From the NCBI RefSeq assembly GCF_001885215.1, contig NZ_CP018091.1, forward strand, positions 1,178,001 through 1,242,000: a stretch of DNA of 64,000 bases, in the 5' to 3' direction. A program made the position numbers and the translations under genes. The notes beneath the pieces are model-generated. The model was not told the origin of the DNA. It was given only the letters and a program-made list of their open reading frames with translations, and did not search any database. This stretch comes from Synechococcus sp. SynAce01 (GTDB taxonomy: Bacteria > Cyanobacteriota > Cyanobacteriia > PCC-6307 > Cyanobiaceae). Shown one piece after another: positions 8,941 through 16,457 of this stretch (position 1 is its first letter; each line of letters starts with the position of its first letter).

Positions 8941-10613
8941 TGGGCAGCCTGGGCCCCCGCTGGCAGGGAGGGGTGCGCTCCCTGCGGATCTGGAGCGCGG
9001 TGCTGCAGTTCGCCTTTGGCCTCTGGCTCGATGGCAAAGACTGGAGCTATCGCGGCGGCGTCAATGAGCAGCGGCGAACGCTGCGCCAGCAAAGGCGAGC
9101 CCGCTGGCTCACGAAGGAACTGATCCAACTCGGCTCGGCCTTCATCAAGCTCGGGCAATTGCTCTCGGCCCGGCCCGACGTGCTGCCATCGGCCTATGTG
9201 GCCGAGCTCGCCAGCTTGCAGGACAAGGTGCCGGCCTTCCCCTTCAGCGTCGTTGAAACCTTGCTGGAGCAGGAGCTGGGGGAACGTTGCGCCGAGATCG
9301 TTGATCTTGAGGAGCAACCGCTCGGCTCCGCCAGCCTCGCCCAGGTGCACCGAGCCAGCCTGCGCAGCGGCCGCCAGGTGGTCTTCAAGGTTCAGCGGCC
9401 CGGCCTGGAGCGCCTGTTCCGGCTCGACCTGGAGGTGATGCAGCAGGTGGCGGCCGTGATTCAGCGCCATCCCCGCTGGGGCCAGGGCCGCGAGTGGGTG
9501 CCGATTGCCCAAGAATGCCGGCGCGTGCTGTTGCGCGAACTTGATTTCCGCCTGGAGGCAGAACATGCCGCCCGCTTCCGCCAGCAGTTCCTCGAAGACC
9601 CCGGCATCCGCATTCCCGGGGTGATCTGGGAGCTGAGCAGCCGCCGGGTGCTCTGTCTGGATTATCTACCCGGGATCAAGATCACCGATCGACCCGCCCT
9701 GGTGGCGGCCGGCATCGATCCGGCGGCGGTGGCGGAGAAGGGGGCGGCCAGTTACCTGCAGCAACTGGTGCGCTTCGGCTTCTTTCACGCCGATCCCCAT
9801 CCCGGCAACCTGGCGGTGGCCGCCGATGGAGGCCTGATCTACTACGACTTCGGGATGATGGGTCAGATCTCCCCACGGCTGCGCAGCCGGATTGGGCGCA
9901 TGGTGCGGGCGGCAGCGGGCCGCGATGCCTCGGCCCTGGTGGTGGAACTGCAGGGCGCCGGGGTGATCGCCGCCGGCATCGATGCCGGGCCGGTGCGCCG
10001 TCTGGTGCGGGTGATGCTGAACGACGCCCTCACCCCTCCCTTCTCCGCCAATGTGCTCGAGAAGCTCTCCGGCGACCTTTACGACCTGGTGTACGGCCAG
10101 CCCTTCCGCCTGCCCTCCGAACTGATCTTCGTGATGCGGGCCCTCTCCACCTTCGAGGGAGTCGGCCGTGGCCTGGACCCAGGCTTTAGCTTGATTTCGA
10201 TTGCCCGCCCCTACCTACTGCCCCTGATGACCGCCAGCGGCCAAGGCCCCAACGACTTCATCAACGAACTGGGCCGCCAGGCCGGCGAACTCGGCAGCCG
10301 CGCCCTCGGCATCCCCCGCCGCCTCGACGACAGCCTGGCGCGCATCGAACAAGGCGACCTTCAGGTACAGATCCGCGCCGGCGAAACCGACCGCCTCCTC
10401 CGCCGCCTGGCCATCGCCCAGCAGGTCAGCGGTCAGTCCTTCCTGCTCGGCGGCCTGGCCATCGCAGCAGCCCTCCTGGCCTCCAGCGGCCGCCCAGCCC
10501 TCACGGCCGTGCCGCTAGTTCTTGGCGTGCCCGTGGGCCTCACCTGGCTGAAGCTCCAGGGCAAACTGCAACGCGATGGCCGCATCGATAAATTGCCAGG
10601 AGTGGGCGGCTGA
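8940..10613 (+). CDS. ABC1/UbiB-family atypical kinase
   Basis: A 557-residue protein-kinase-like protein of the ABC1/AarF/UbiB family, which in bacteria and plastids is linked to isoprenoid quinone and tocopherol metabolism and membrane lipid homeostasis. Signature motifs: KLGQLLSARPDVLP (the KxGQ region) near residue 67, QPLGSASLAQVHRA as the A-rich nucleotide loop near 125, VVFKVQRPG with the presumed catalytic lysine near 149, DPHPGNL near 284 and the DFG metal site in YYDFGMMG near 302. Two hydrophobic segments close the protein (FLLGGLAIAAALLASS and a following one), as usual for membrane-anchored members. It is translationally coupled to the gene before it. It is the last core gene before the accessory island. 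Confidence 0.93.
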   Translation: MGSLGPRWQGGVRSLRIWSAVLQFAFGLWLDGKDWSYRGGVNEQRRTLRQQRRARWLTKELIQLGSAFIKLGQLLSARPDVLPSAYVAELASLQDKVPAFPFSVVETLLEQELGERCAEIVDLEEQPLGSASLAQVHRASLRSGRQVVFKVQRPGLERLFRLDLEVMQQVAAVIQRHPRWGQGREWVPIAQECRRVLLRELDFRLEAEHAARFRQQFLEDPGIRIPGVIWELSSRRVLCLDYLPGIKITDRPALVAAGIDPAAVAEKGAASYLQQLVRFGFFHADPHPGNLAVAADGGLIYYDFGMMGQISPRLRSRIGRMVRAAAGRDASALVVELQGAGVIAAGIDAGPVRRLVRVMLNDALTPPFSANVLEKLSGDLYDLVYGQPFRLPSELIFVMRALSTFEGVGRGLDPGFSLISIARPYLLPLMTASGQGPNDFINELGRQAGELGSRALGIPRRLDDSLARIEQGDLQVQIRAGETDRLLRRLAIAQQVSGQSFLLGGLAIAAALLASSGRPALTAVPLVLGVPVGLTWLKLQGKLQRDGRIDKLPGVGG

Positions 10614-10792
10614 GCACCCAGCCCAAGCCCACAAAGTCAGTTCTGCCTATCAAGACGATTGCGGCCAATAGGGTTTACCTGCTTCCAGAGGCTGTGGATC
10701 TGCTGTAATCACCCTTCTGCGCCTGGTTAGCCTGCAGCCATGCACAAGGGCTCCTCGAATAATGAGCAATCTACCTCAGCTCTGAGAGCATG

Positions 10793-10813
10793 AAAAAGCC
10801 GCCAGAGGGCGGC
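10793..10813 (-). terminator. Rho-independent terminator on the minus strand
   Basis: A GCCGCC-AGAG-GGCGGC stem-loop (10798-10813) is followed, in minus-strand sense, by five U residues (10793-10797). No intact minus-strand gene now precedes it closely. Before the IS at 10885-12638 inserted, it would have lain about 80 bases past the stop of the minus-strand transposase that now ends at 12643. Confidence 0.6.
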
Positions 10814-10876
10814 GGAAAATCAGAAGCCGACAAAAAACACTGACAAGTTACCCTGCAATCAGGGTTCGTCCGTCTG

Positions 10877-10884
10877 CGACTTAG
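10877..10884. repeat. Target-site duplication, left copy
   Basis: CGACTTAG directly precedes the left inverted repeat of the IS at 10885. The same 8 bases follow the right inverted repeat at 12639-12646. Confidence 0.85.
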
Positions 10885-12638
10885 GGCTTCCTGAAAAAGT
10901 CAAAACCCCTGCCCTGCAGTTGGTTTGAGCCAATCAAAGGCGCTAAACTGGTTTTGACCGAGCAATTCCTTGCTCGCTACATCGTGTAACGGCCACGAAT
11001 GTATCGGAAACATCATAATGGCCAGCTCTCTATCGAGGAGTTCCACCTTCCTTTTGGTGGCACACTTGATCCAGATAACCGCTGGGTTGTTCTTGCTCAG
11101 TTGATACCGTGGGAAGAGCTTGAATCGTCCTACGCACCACAGTTCAGCGCCACGATCGGAGCTCCTGCAAAATCAGTACGCTAGCGTTTGGCGCTCTTTA
11201 CATCAAGCAGCGGCTTGGTCTGAGTGATGAGGAGACTGTACTGCAGATCCAGGAAAATCCATACATGCAGTATTTCTTGGCTTCTCTGGCTACTCAAGCA
11301 AAGCCCCTTTTGATCCATCGATGATGGTTCATTTCCGTAAGCGACTATCAGATAAAGATCTGCGCAAGATCAATGAGCTGATTGTGCAGCGAGGCAAAGA
11401 ATGCTGGTTGAAGCTGTAGCTGCCAGAGTTGATGACAGCGATGAGCCGGATCATCAAGATGGAGACGGTGGCGCGCAGCTCTCACTTGATTCGATGATCA
11501 AGCCAGCTGACTGGCCAGAAGGCAAGAACTGGGGAACGATCAGCATTGATGCTTCCTGCACCCCTGCAGACATCACTACCCTACCGATTTGAAGCTGCTC
11601 AACGAGGCGAGGAATGGCACTGAAAAGATTATCGATGATCTTTGCCATCAGTCCAAAGGTTTTGGACGCCATCGCCCCCACTACAACCGCGAAAAAGCTC
11701 GTTTCAGCTTCCTCACGATCGCCAAGCAGAAAAAGCCAAGGCTGCGCAAAATCAAGGCTGCAGTGAGGAAGCAGCTCAGCTACCTGCAGCGCAATCTTGA
11801 GTCGATCGACGCGTTGATCGCTGTGGGGCAAGCCTTTCTGCCCTCAAGCAGCACTGGTGGCAGAAGCTTCTGGCCTGCAGTGAACTGGCACGGCAGCAAG
11901 CCATCCTTCTCGAAAGCAATACCAGAAGCATTCCCATCGGCTGGTGCACCTGGTTCAGAAGCAGGTGAGGCCGATCGTTCGAGGAAAAGCAAGGGCAGCT
12001 GTGGAGTTTGGTGCCAAAATCAGCATCACTGTGGAGAATGGTTTTCCATTTCTTCATCGCATCAGTTGGGATGCATACAACGAAGGTGGAGATCTCATTG
12101 CTCAGGCAGAAAAATAAAAAAGACAATGGTTGCTACCCAGAGCGGATCTGCGCTGATCGTATCTACATCAATCGCGAGAATAGACACTTCTGCATGAGAA
12201 ACGGAATCCGGCTCTCAGGCAAGCCTTTGGGCGCCCCCAAAGAACCCAGAGCTGAATGCTGCCCGCAAGCAGCAACTCAATGCTGATCAGCGCCGACGCA
12301 ATGAGGTAGAGGGATCCTTTGGAGCTGGAAAGCGTAAGTATTCATTGGATCAGATCATGGCCAAACTCAAGCATGGTGCCGAGACCACGATCTCGATGGC
12401 CTTCATCGTGATGTGCTCCGAGAAGGTGCTGAGGCTGCTGCGCCTCTTTTTTGTCCTTATTCTGGGTTGGTTATTGGGTCTGTACAGCCTCCAGGACGAC
12501 GACTCAGAGGGCTGCCACTCGCTCAGCGGTCAATCACACGATTTGCTGCTTGCGGTATAGGCAGCATCGAGTCGCTGGCTGTTTCGGCGAAGTACCTGCA
12601 TTTTGTGTGAGTGCCCTGGTTTTGTTTTTCAGGAAGCC
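10885..12638 (+). mobile_element. Decayed DDE insertion sequence (IS5/IS1182-like) with intact ends
   Basis: A 1754-bp element bounded by inverted repeats: GGCTTCCTGAAAAA at the left end and its reverse complement at 12625-12638. It is flanked by an exact 8-bp direct repeat, CGACTTAG. The right copy of that repeat contains the TAA stop codon of the older minus-strand transposase, so this element landed in the very end of another IS. Its only gene is a heavily frameshifted transposase. The ends and duplication are well preserved while the gene is dead. Family naming is from remembered similarity of the transposase; an 8-bp duplication is not typical of every IS5 subgroup, so the subgroup is left open. 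Confidence 0.85.
10999..12560 (+). pseudogene. Frameshifted IS5/IS1182-like transposase
   Basis: Reading through three frames recovers one transposase of about 500 residues. It begins MYRKHHNGQLSIEEF, continues with RLGLSDEETVLQIQENPY, then KPADWPEGKNWGT and IDASCTPADI, PERICADRIYINRENR, and ends with the membrane-like RLLRLFFVLILGWLLGL. At least seven single-base shifts break the frame, near 11181, 11280, 11400, 11577, 11945, 12110 and 12225. The first four, and the one near 12225, look like one-base deletions within short runs. The gene cannot make a functional protein. The conserved residues around the breaks show it was once intact. Confidence 0.85.
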
Positions 12639-12646
12639 CGACTTAG
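12639..12646. repeat. Target-site duplication, right copy
   Basis: CGACTTAG directly follows the right inverted repeat of the IS that ends at 12638 and includes the TAA stop (minus strand) of the neighbouring transposase. Confidence 0.85.
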
Positions 12647-13700
12647 GCCGCTGCCACCACTTGGGTCGTGCGCTGAAGATATCGAAGGAAGTTGAAGGTC
12701 AGATTTTTGAGGCCCCACCATGCCTCATTCTTTTGAAGTCCAATCTTTCTCGTCAGCTTTCCACCCATTGACATGGTCATACAACCAAAGACATGCTCAA
12801 CGCAGGCTCTAATTGCGGACTTGACATGATTTAGCTCCTTTGCTGCCTCATTGAGCGGGTGATTGCGAGAACCCTTTTCATGGATCAGGCTTTCAAAGCC
12901 TCCCAACCCAAGCAGTTCTTCAAAGCACTGCCCTGAATAGGCTGAGTCCACCCATACAAAGTCGTGCTCATTCTCTGGATCAAGGAGCCGTGGGAGCATC
13001 TGGCTATCATGAATATTGGCTGGTGTAACTGCATACCTGCGAATGAATCCATGGTCAACATCGATACAGATGTTGTTCTTGTGGCCATAGTAGTTGGCAC
13101 CATTCTTCTTGACCCATCGAGCATCTAAGTCCTTCTGCTGCAGCCGATCTAGGTTTTCATCCCAGCCTTCCGGCAGCCTCCCAGCTTTGATTTCCTTGTT
13201 CTCTTCGCGGGTATTGCGTTGCTTGGGAACTGGGACAAGAGTTGCATCGATGATCTGACCGCCACGAGCTTGAAGGCCTTGAGTGCGGAGATACGCCTCA
13301 AACATCTCAAACAGCTCCTCGATGACCCCTGCCTTGCGGAGACGCTCCCTAAAAAAAGCCACAGTAGTTGCATCCGGAATATTGTTCATCACGCCAAGGC
13401 CGACAAACTCCTCGAAGGAGCGTCTGTCATTGACTTGGAATTCAAGCTCTTCAACCGCAAGCGGAAGGCTTCGCCTACGCTGAGATTAAAGAGCTGCTGG
13501 AGAACGAGCATCTTGAACAGGATCAAGGGATCAATCCTCTTGCGCCCAGCATTGCTCCTGCGCTCTTGCACATAGCCCTTATCGAGAAGTGGTCAGAATG
13601 ACTCCCACGGGATCGATTCAGAAAGTCGCTGGAGAACCGGCTTCTTCTCCTTGAGCTTTGCGGCTCTTTGCTGTTCGTCCCAGAAGCCTCTCTGACCCAC
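12643..13700 (-). pseudogene. IS5-family transposase, broken by one frameshift and one nonsense codon
   Basis: Minus-strand DDE transposase of the IS5 group, about 350 codons from a GTG at 13700 (VGQRGFWDEQQRAAKLKEK). Two lesions are visible. A TGA stands where the family usually has an arginine, after PWESF, near 13600. A one-base frameshift follows the QQLFNLS segment, near 13470. Downstream of the shift the frame is intact for 249 residues: IIDATLVPVPKQR (first Asp), WVDSAYSGQ (second Asp) and VEHVFGCMT (Glu), ending in TQVVAAA. It is older than the IS inserted into its stop codon. I could not define its inverted repeats. Confidence 0.85.
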
Positions 13701-14021
13701 TGCAGAATTAGAATGTCATCTGTCTAATCTAGCTCAGACCAGGGCATAGTGCATTGGCTTGTTGATTTTTCGAGGTGCCCACAAGCTGATTGAAGCCATT
13801 GTGCGCGTCAATCGATCGCTTAAGGCAAAGGACCCAGCGGAGCTTGTGTGCCAAATTGAACAAGTGGTTCTCTGGCCAGCGAACCATTATCATGAAAATG
13901 GAAAGTACGATGAAAGTCCTAGGGACAGCTAGCTTCTGGAGAACATGACGACATGGGGCTCTCCATGTTCACAGAAGCAACCAACTGCTCAAAAATGGTT
14001 AACGGAACCTTCAATTGACAA
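13701..14021. other. Gene-free stretch with a coding remnant and a palindrome
   Basis: No intact gene. On the plus strand a stretch at about 13772-13931 reads HKLIEAIVRVNRSLKAKD and continues to a stop without a start codon; it looks like the tail of a lost gene but I do not recognise it. An imperfect palindrome follows at 13932-13978 (arms GCTTCTG/CAGAAGC and GAACATG/CATGTTC). The first integron cassette begins at the end of this stretch. Confidence 0.5.
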
Positions 14022-14028
14022 GTTATCC
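14022..14028 (+). repeat. R'-type box opening cassette 1
   Basis: GTTATCC is the exact reverse complement of GGATAAC at 14680-14686, the R'' box that closes the hicAB cassette; the match extends to 9 bases (GTTATCCGT/ACGGATAAC). This is what is expected of the crossover box where an integron cassette begins (G|TTRRRY). No paired arm is seen just upstream, so whether it was attI, a degenerate attC or chromosomal DNA is unknown. Confidence 0.65.
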
Positions 14029-14089
14029 GTATCCAACGAGCTGTTGTCGAGAAGCCACAGCTGGTACCGCGACATAGTACCATGCATGG

Positions 14090-14344
14090 ATGAAGCGGAA
14101 GCACCAGCGAACCCTTGAGCTGATCTTCTCCCGTCCTATAAGCGGCAGTTTGCCGTGGAGGGACATCGAAGCCTTGTTTCAGGAGCTTGGTGGAGATGTC
14201 AGCGAGAGGGCGGGCAGCCGAGTCGCGGTCGTTCTGTTTGGCGAAGTCAGGGTCTTCCACAGACCCCACCCATCGCCAGATACAGACAAGGGTGCTGTTG
14301 CTTCAATCCGCAAGTGGCTTGAAGAACACGGAGTTACATCATGA
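14090..14344 (+). CDS. hicA: HicA-type mRNA interferase toxin
   Basis: An 84-residue toxin of the HicA family, a double-stranded-RNA-binding-like fold that cleaves translated mRNA. The sequence contains TLELIFSRPISGSLPWRDIEALFQELGG and, near residues 40-60, SRVAVVLFGEVRVFHRPHPSP, with a histidine in the position of the catalytic residue. The usual GSH motif is replaced here by AGSRVAV, as in the long HicA subgroup. Its ATGA stop overlap with hicB (14341-14344) shows translational coupling. It is the first gene in the left cassette array. The pair looks intact. Confidence 0.88.
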   Translation: MKRKHQRTLELIFSRPISGSLPWRDIEALFQELGGDVSERAGSRVAVVLFGEVRVFHRPHPSPDTDKGAVASIRKWLEEHGVTS

Positions 14345-14673
14345 ATCTAATGACTGTGGATGGCTACCATGCCAAAATTGAATTCGACGAGGAAACGGAT
14401 CAGTTTCGCGGGGAAATCCTTGGGCTTTCTGGAGGAGCGGACTTCTATGGATCAAGCCCGGATGAACTTCGTAGAGAGTTTAAAAAGTCACTGGACGTCT
14501 TTCTTGAGGTCTGCGAGGAGCAAGGAATTAAGCCGCGGAAACACTTTTCAGGCAAATTCAATCTTCGGATTCCGCCTGAACTCCATGAGAGGTTAGCGAT
14601 GACTGCGGAAGTGCAGGGAAAGAGTCTTAACACGCTCGCACAGGAAGCGATCCAGAAAAGTGTCATCGCATAG
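14341..14673 (+). CDS. hicB: HicB-type antitoxin with C-terminal ribbon-helix-helix
   Basis: A 110-residue antitoxin that should neutralise HicA and repress its own promoter. The N-terminal part (residues 1-60, VDGYHAKIEFDEETDQFRGEILGLSG) is the degenerate RNase-H-like HicB fold. The C-terminal part (KFNLRIPPELHERLAMTAEVQGKSLNTL, read in pieces) is an Arc/HicB ribbon-helix-helix DNA-binding domain. The stop at 14671-14673 lies only 6 bases before the attC-like site that closes the cassette, typical of cassette genes. It overlaps hicA by 4 bases. Confidence 0.9.
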   Translation: MNLMTVDGYHAKIEFDEETDQFRGEILGLSGGADFYGSSPDELRREFKKSLDVFLEVCEEQGIKPRKHFSGKFNLRIPPELHERLAMTAEVQGKSLNTLAQEAIQKSVIA

Positions 14674-14679
14674 ATGAAC

Positions 14680-14769
14680 GGATAACAAGCCCCTCGAGTG
14701 GGCAGGCCTCCACCGATTTCATTCTTGCGCTCTATAGTCACTCCCTGCCACTCAGGGGCGGCGTTCGAA
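14680..14769 (+). repeat. attC-like recombination site 1
   Basis: R'' GGATAAC (14680-14686) and R' GTTCGAA (14763-14769) bracket a 16-bp stem: 5' arm GCCCCT-GAGTGG-CAGG (from 14689) pairs exactly with CCTGCCACTCAGGGGC (14744-14759). The 5' arm carries two extra bases, C14695 and one G at 14700-14702, that cannot pair. Bulged bases on the R''-L'' arm are a hallmark of integron attC sites and set the orientation, here the same as the genes. A 37-base unpaired centre separates the arms. Confidence 0.85.
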
Positions 14770-14839
14770 GGATGTGTCGACCTTGATGGGGCACGCAAGG
14801 CAGTTTGCAGCACTGTAGTCAGGAGGCTACAGTTGGTAA

Positions 14840-15142
14840 ATGGTTGAAGTCCGCCAGACAGAGCGGTTCGTTCGATGGCTTGCGGGTCTCCGTGATCTGA
14901 GAGGACGGGCGAAGGTTCTGGCCAGGATCGAGCGCCTCATCGGCGGCAATCCTGGTGACGTCAAGCCCGTCGGGGCCGGCGTGTCGGAGTTGCGGATCAA
15001 CTACGGCCCTGGATACAGGGTCTACTTCCTGAAGAGGGGAACCGCCTTGATCATCCTTTTGGCTGGCGGAGACAAGAGCTCACAAGCCAAGGACATTGAT
15101 GAGGCCCTTCTGTTGGCAGACAACCTTGCGGAGGAGACCTGA
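14840..15142 (+). CDS. RelE/HigB-like toxin (Gp49 family)
   Basis: A 100-residue toxin of the RelE/ParE superfamily, Gp49/HigB-like branch annotated as addiction module killer protein. These cleave mRNA at the ribosome. Motifs: FVRWLAGLRDLRGRAKVLARI near residues 10-30, read here as the paired N-terminal helices, and the core strand segment ELRINYGPGYRVYF near 57-70, with Arg and Tyr residues typical of the catalytic face. It overlaps the next gene by one base (TGATG), toxin first, as in higBA modules. It is the first gene of cassette 2 (14764-15589). Confidence 0.88.
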   Translation: MVEVRQTERFVRWLAGLRDLRGRAKVLARIERLIGGNPGDVKPVGAGVSELRINYGPGYRVYFLKRGTALIILLAGGDKSSQAKDIDEALLLADNLAEET

Positions 15143-15450
15143 TGAAAACTACGACCAGCCTGTACGACGTTGCCGAGCATCTCCGAACACCGGAGGACAT
15201 GGCAGCCTATTTGGAAGCCTGCATCGAGGAGGCTGATGGAGATGCTGTCTTCATTGCAAAGGCTCTGGGCGACATTGCACGTGCCCAGGGGATGACTCAG
15301 GTGGCCAGAGATTCGGGGCTTTCCAGGGAGAGCCTCTACAGGGCCCTGTCTGGAGAGCGCAGCCCGAGCTTTGACACTATCCTGAAAGTCGTCACGGCTC
15401 TAGGACTGAAGTTGAGCGCCGGCGTGAGAAGTGAAGTGGAGGTGACTTGA
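15142..15450 (+). CDS. HigA-like antitoxin (helix-turn-helix)
   Basis: A 102-residue antitoxin of the addiction module antidote type. The N-terminal half (LYDVAEHLRTPEDMAAYLEA) is a toxin-binding region, and the C-terminal half holds an HTH (MTQVARDSGLSRESLYRALS, residues about 52-71) that probably binds the operon promoter. It is translationally coupled to the toxin before it. The stop lies about 54 bases before attC-like site 2. It appears intact, giving a complete toxin-antitoxin pair in the cassette. Confidence 0.9.
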   Translation: MKTTTSLYDVAEHLRTPEDMAAYLEACIEEADGDAVFIAKALGDIARAQGMTQVARDSGLSRESLYRALSGERSPSFDTILKVVTALGLKLSAGVRSEVEVT

Positions 15451-15503
15451 ACTCTGCTAGCGGGTTGTAGGTCGGGAAATGATGCCTGTGGTGATGCGAC
15501 ACC

Positions 15504-15595
15504 TTCGAACATGCGCCCCTAGAGTGGACAGACCACCTACGAATTTTTTTCGATAACATTAAAATCTTGCCTGCCACTCAGGGGCAGCGTTAGAA
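15504..15595 (+). repeat. attC-like recombination site 2
   Basis: R'' TTCGAAC (15504-15510) is the exact reverse complement of R' GTTCGAA at 14763, the box that opens this cassette (9 bases match, CCTTCGAAC). The arms GCCCCT-GAGTGG-CAG (from 15515) and CTGCCACTCAGGGGC (15571-15585) pair exactly, with bulged A15521 and A15528 on the 5' arm. R' is GTTAGAA (15589-15595). The inner stem is the same as in site 1, but the unpaired centre differs completely, as in attC sites that share an origin. Confidence 0.87.
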
Positions 15596-15634
15596 GGATC
15601 GAATCAAGGCGAGAAGTGCTGACGTCTTGACGCC

Positions 15635-15892
15635 ATGACGTCAAAGAGGTATGGTTCGGAAATGGATGAGACAAAACGAGCCACCATCTACTTTGATGCG
15701 CATGTTCATCGTGCGCTGCGGATGAGAGCTGCTGAATGTAATCGGTCTATATCGGACATGGTCAATGAAGCTGTGCGCATGACACTGGCCGAAGATGCTG
15801 ATGATTTACGTGACGCTGACCTTAGGCAAGCTGAGCCGAGTTCAAGCTTCGAGGAGCTTGTCACTGGCCTAAGGAATAGTGGCCGAATATAG
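15635..15892 (+). CDS. Ribbon-helix-helix antitoxin (CopG/ParD/RelB-like)
   Basis: An 85-residue antitoxin. ATIYFDAHVHRALRMRAAE and NRSISDMVNEAVRM (residues 15-50) form a ribbon-helix-helix DNA-binding domain. The acidic C-terminal tail (LAEDADDLRDADLR) is the likely toxin-wrapping segment. The ATG at 15635 is used here; a second ATG at 15662 (MDETKRATIYF) fits family lengths slightly better and gives 76 residues. It overlaps the following toxin by 14 bases, antitoxin first. It lies in cassette 3, which opens at 15590. Confidence 0.87.
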   Translation: MTSKRYGSEMDETKRATIYFDAHVHRALRMRAAECNRSISDMVNEAVRMTLAEDADDLRDADLRQAEPSSSFEELVTGLRNSGRI

Positions 15893-16142
15893 TCTCTCTA
15901 TCAGGCGATCAGCCTCCAAGGAACTCCAGGCTATATCGGACAAGGAGACGTTGACTCGCCTGGTTGAGAAGATCAAATCACTTGCGAATCAACCACGCCC
16001 ATTAGGGGCAGAAAAGCTTGCTGGCAGGACAGATCTATATCGTGTCCGGCAGGGCAGTTATCGGGTAACTTTCTCTATTGACGATCAGGCAAATATTGTC
16101 GAAGTTATTAAGGTCGGCCACAGGAGGGACGTCTACCGTTGA
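15879..16142 (+). CDS. RelE/ParE-family toxin
   Basis: An 87-residue toxin starting at a GTG (MAEYSLSIRRSASKELQAI). It has the standard RelE fold order: the beta1-helix segment SIRRSASKELQAI, a helix ending in LANQPRPLGAEKLAG, then DLYRVRQGSYRVTFSID and the C-terminal VIKVGHRRDVYR. The R-G-Y-R-V core and the HRRDVYR end are family signatures. It is coupled to the preceding antitoxin by a 14-base overlap. The stop (16140-16142) lies 7 bases before attC-like site 3. Confidence 0.9.
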   Translation: MAEYSLSIRRSASKELQAISDKETLTRLVEKIKSLANQPRPLGAEKLAGRTDLYRVRQGSYRVTFSIDDQANIVEVIKVGHRRDVYR

Positions 16143-16149
16143 GGGGTCC

Positions 16150-16203
16150 TTCTAACGAACAAGGATAGATCGTACGTAGCCACGATTTTATCCGGTGTTG
16201 GAC
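16150..16203 (+). repeat. attC-like recombination site 3
   Basis: R'' TTCTAAC (16150-16156) is the exact reverse complement of R' GTTAGAA at 15589 (9 bases, CCTTCTAAC). R' is GTTGGAC (16197-16203), a perfect match to the GTTRRRY consensus. The inner arms are shorter than in sites 1 and 2: GGATA-ATCG against CGAT-TATCC with one or two unpaired bases. At about 54 bases it is at the short end of attC lengths. Confidence 0.75.
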
Positions 16204-16457
16204 AAGCCCTTTGTCGCTTCTGACCAGCTGCCTACAGTAGATACGTCCGGCCTGAATTCAGGCCTGATTCAGATTTGAAAATCAGGAGAATGGCCAGCAG
16301 TCTGGGTTCATGGGCGTTTCTGTTGCTTGATTCATACTGTACGCCCACAGCAAAGCTGCGGCTCCATGTTGTAATACGTCAAGCGCACTAGAGAGAGCCG
16401 TAGGCGGATGACTTCTGGCTATGAACCCATGACTATGATCAGCACAATAATCTCAGC
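16204..16457. other. Non-coding start of cassette 4
   Basis: No gene is seen between attC-like site 3 and the broken IS91-like transposase. It contains a perfect 16-bp palindrome (16249-16264) followed by a stem-loop with CCTGATT/AATCAGG arms. These could mark the terminus of the IS91-like element, whose ends I could not fix. Confidence 0.45.
16249..16264. repeat. Perfect 16-bp palindrome
   Basis: GGCCTGAATTCAGGCC reads the same on both strands. A second hairpin (CCTGATT...AATCAGG) follows directly. IS91-type elements have hairpins near their termini, so this may be an end of the element at 16458-18420; this is inference. Confidence 0.6.

Noticed and set aside
10885..12638. The GGCTTCCTGAAAAA repeats as ends of the minus-strand IS5-family element
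   Set aside because: They are flanked by an exact 8-bp duplication and enclose only the plus-strand transposase, so they belong to the younger element.
13932..13978. Imperfect palindrome upstream of cassette 1 as an attC site
   Set aside because: The arms pair well (GCTTCTG/CAGAAGC, GAACATG/CATGTTC), but no AAC or GTT boxes flank it, so it cannot be called a recombination site.
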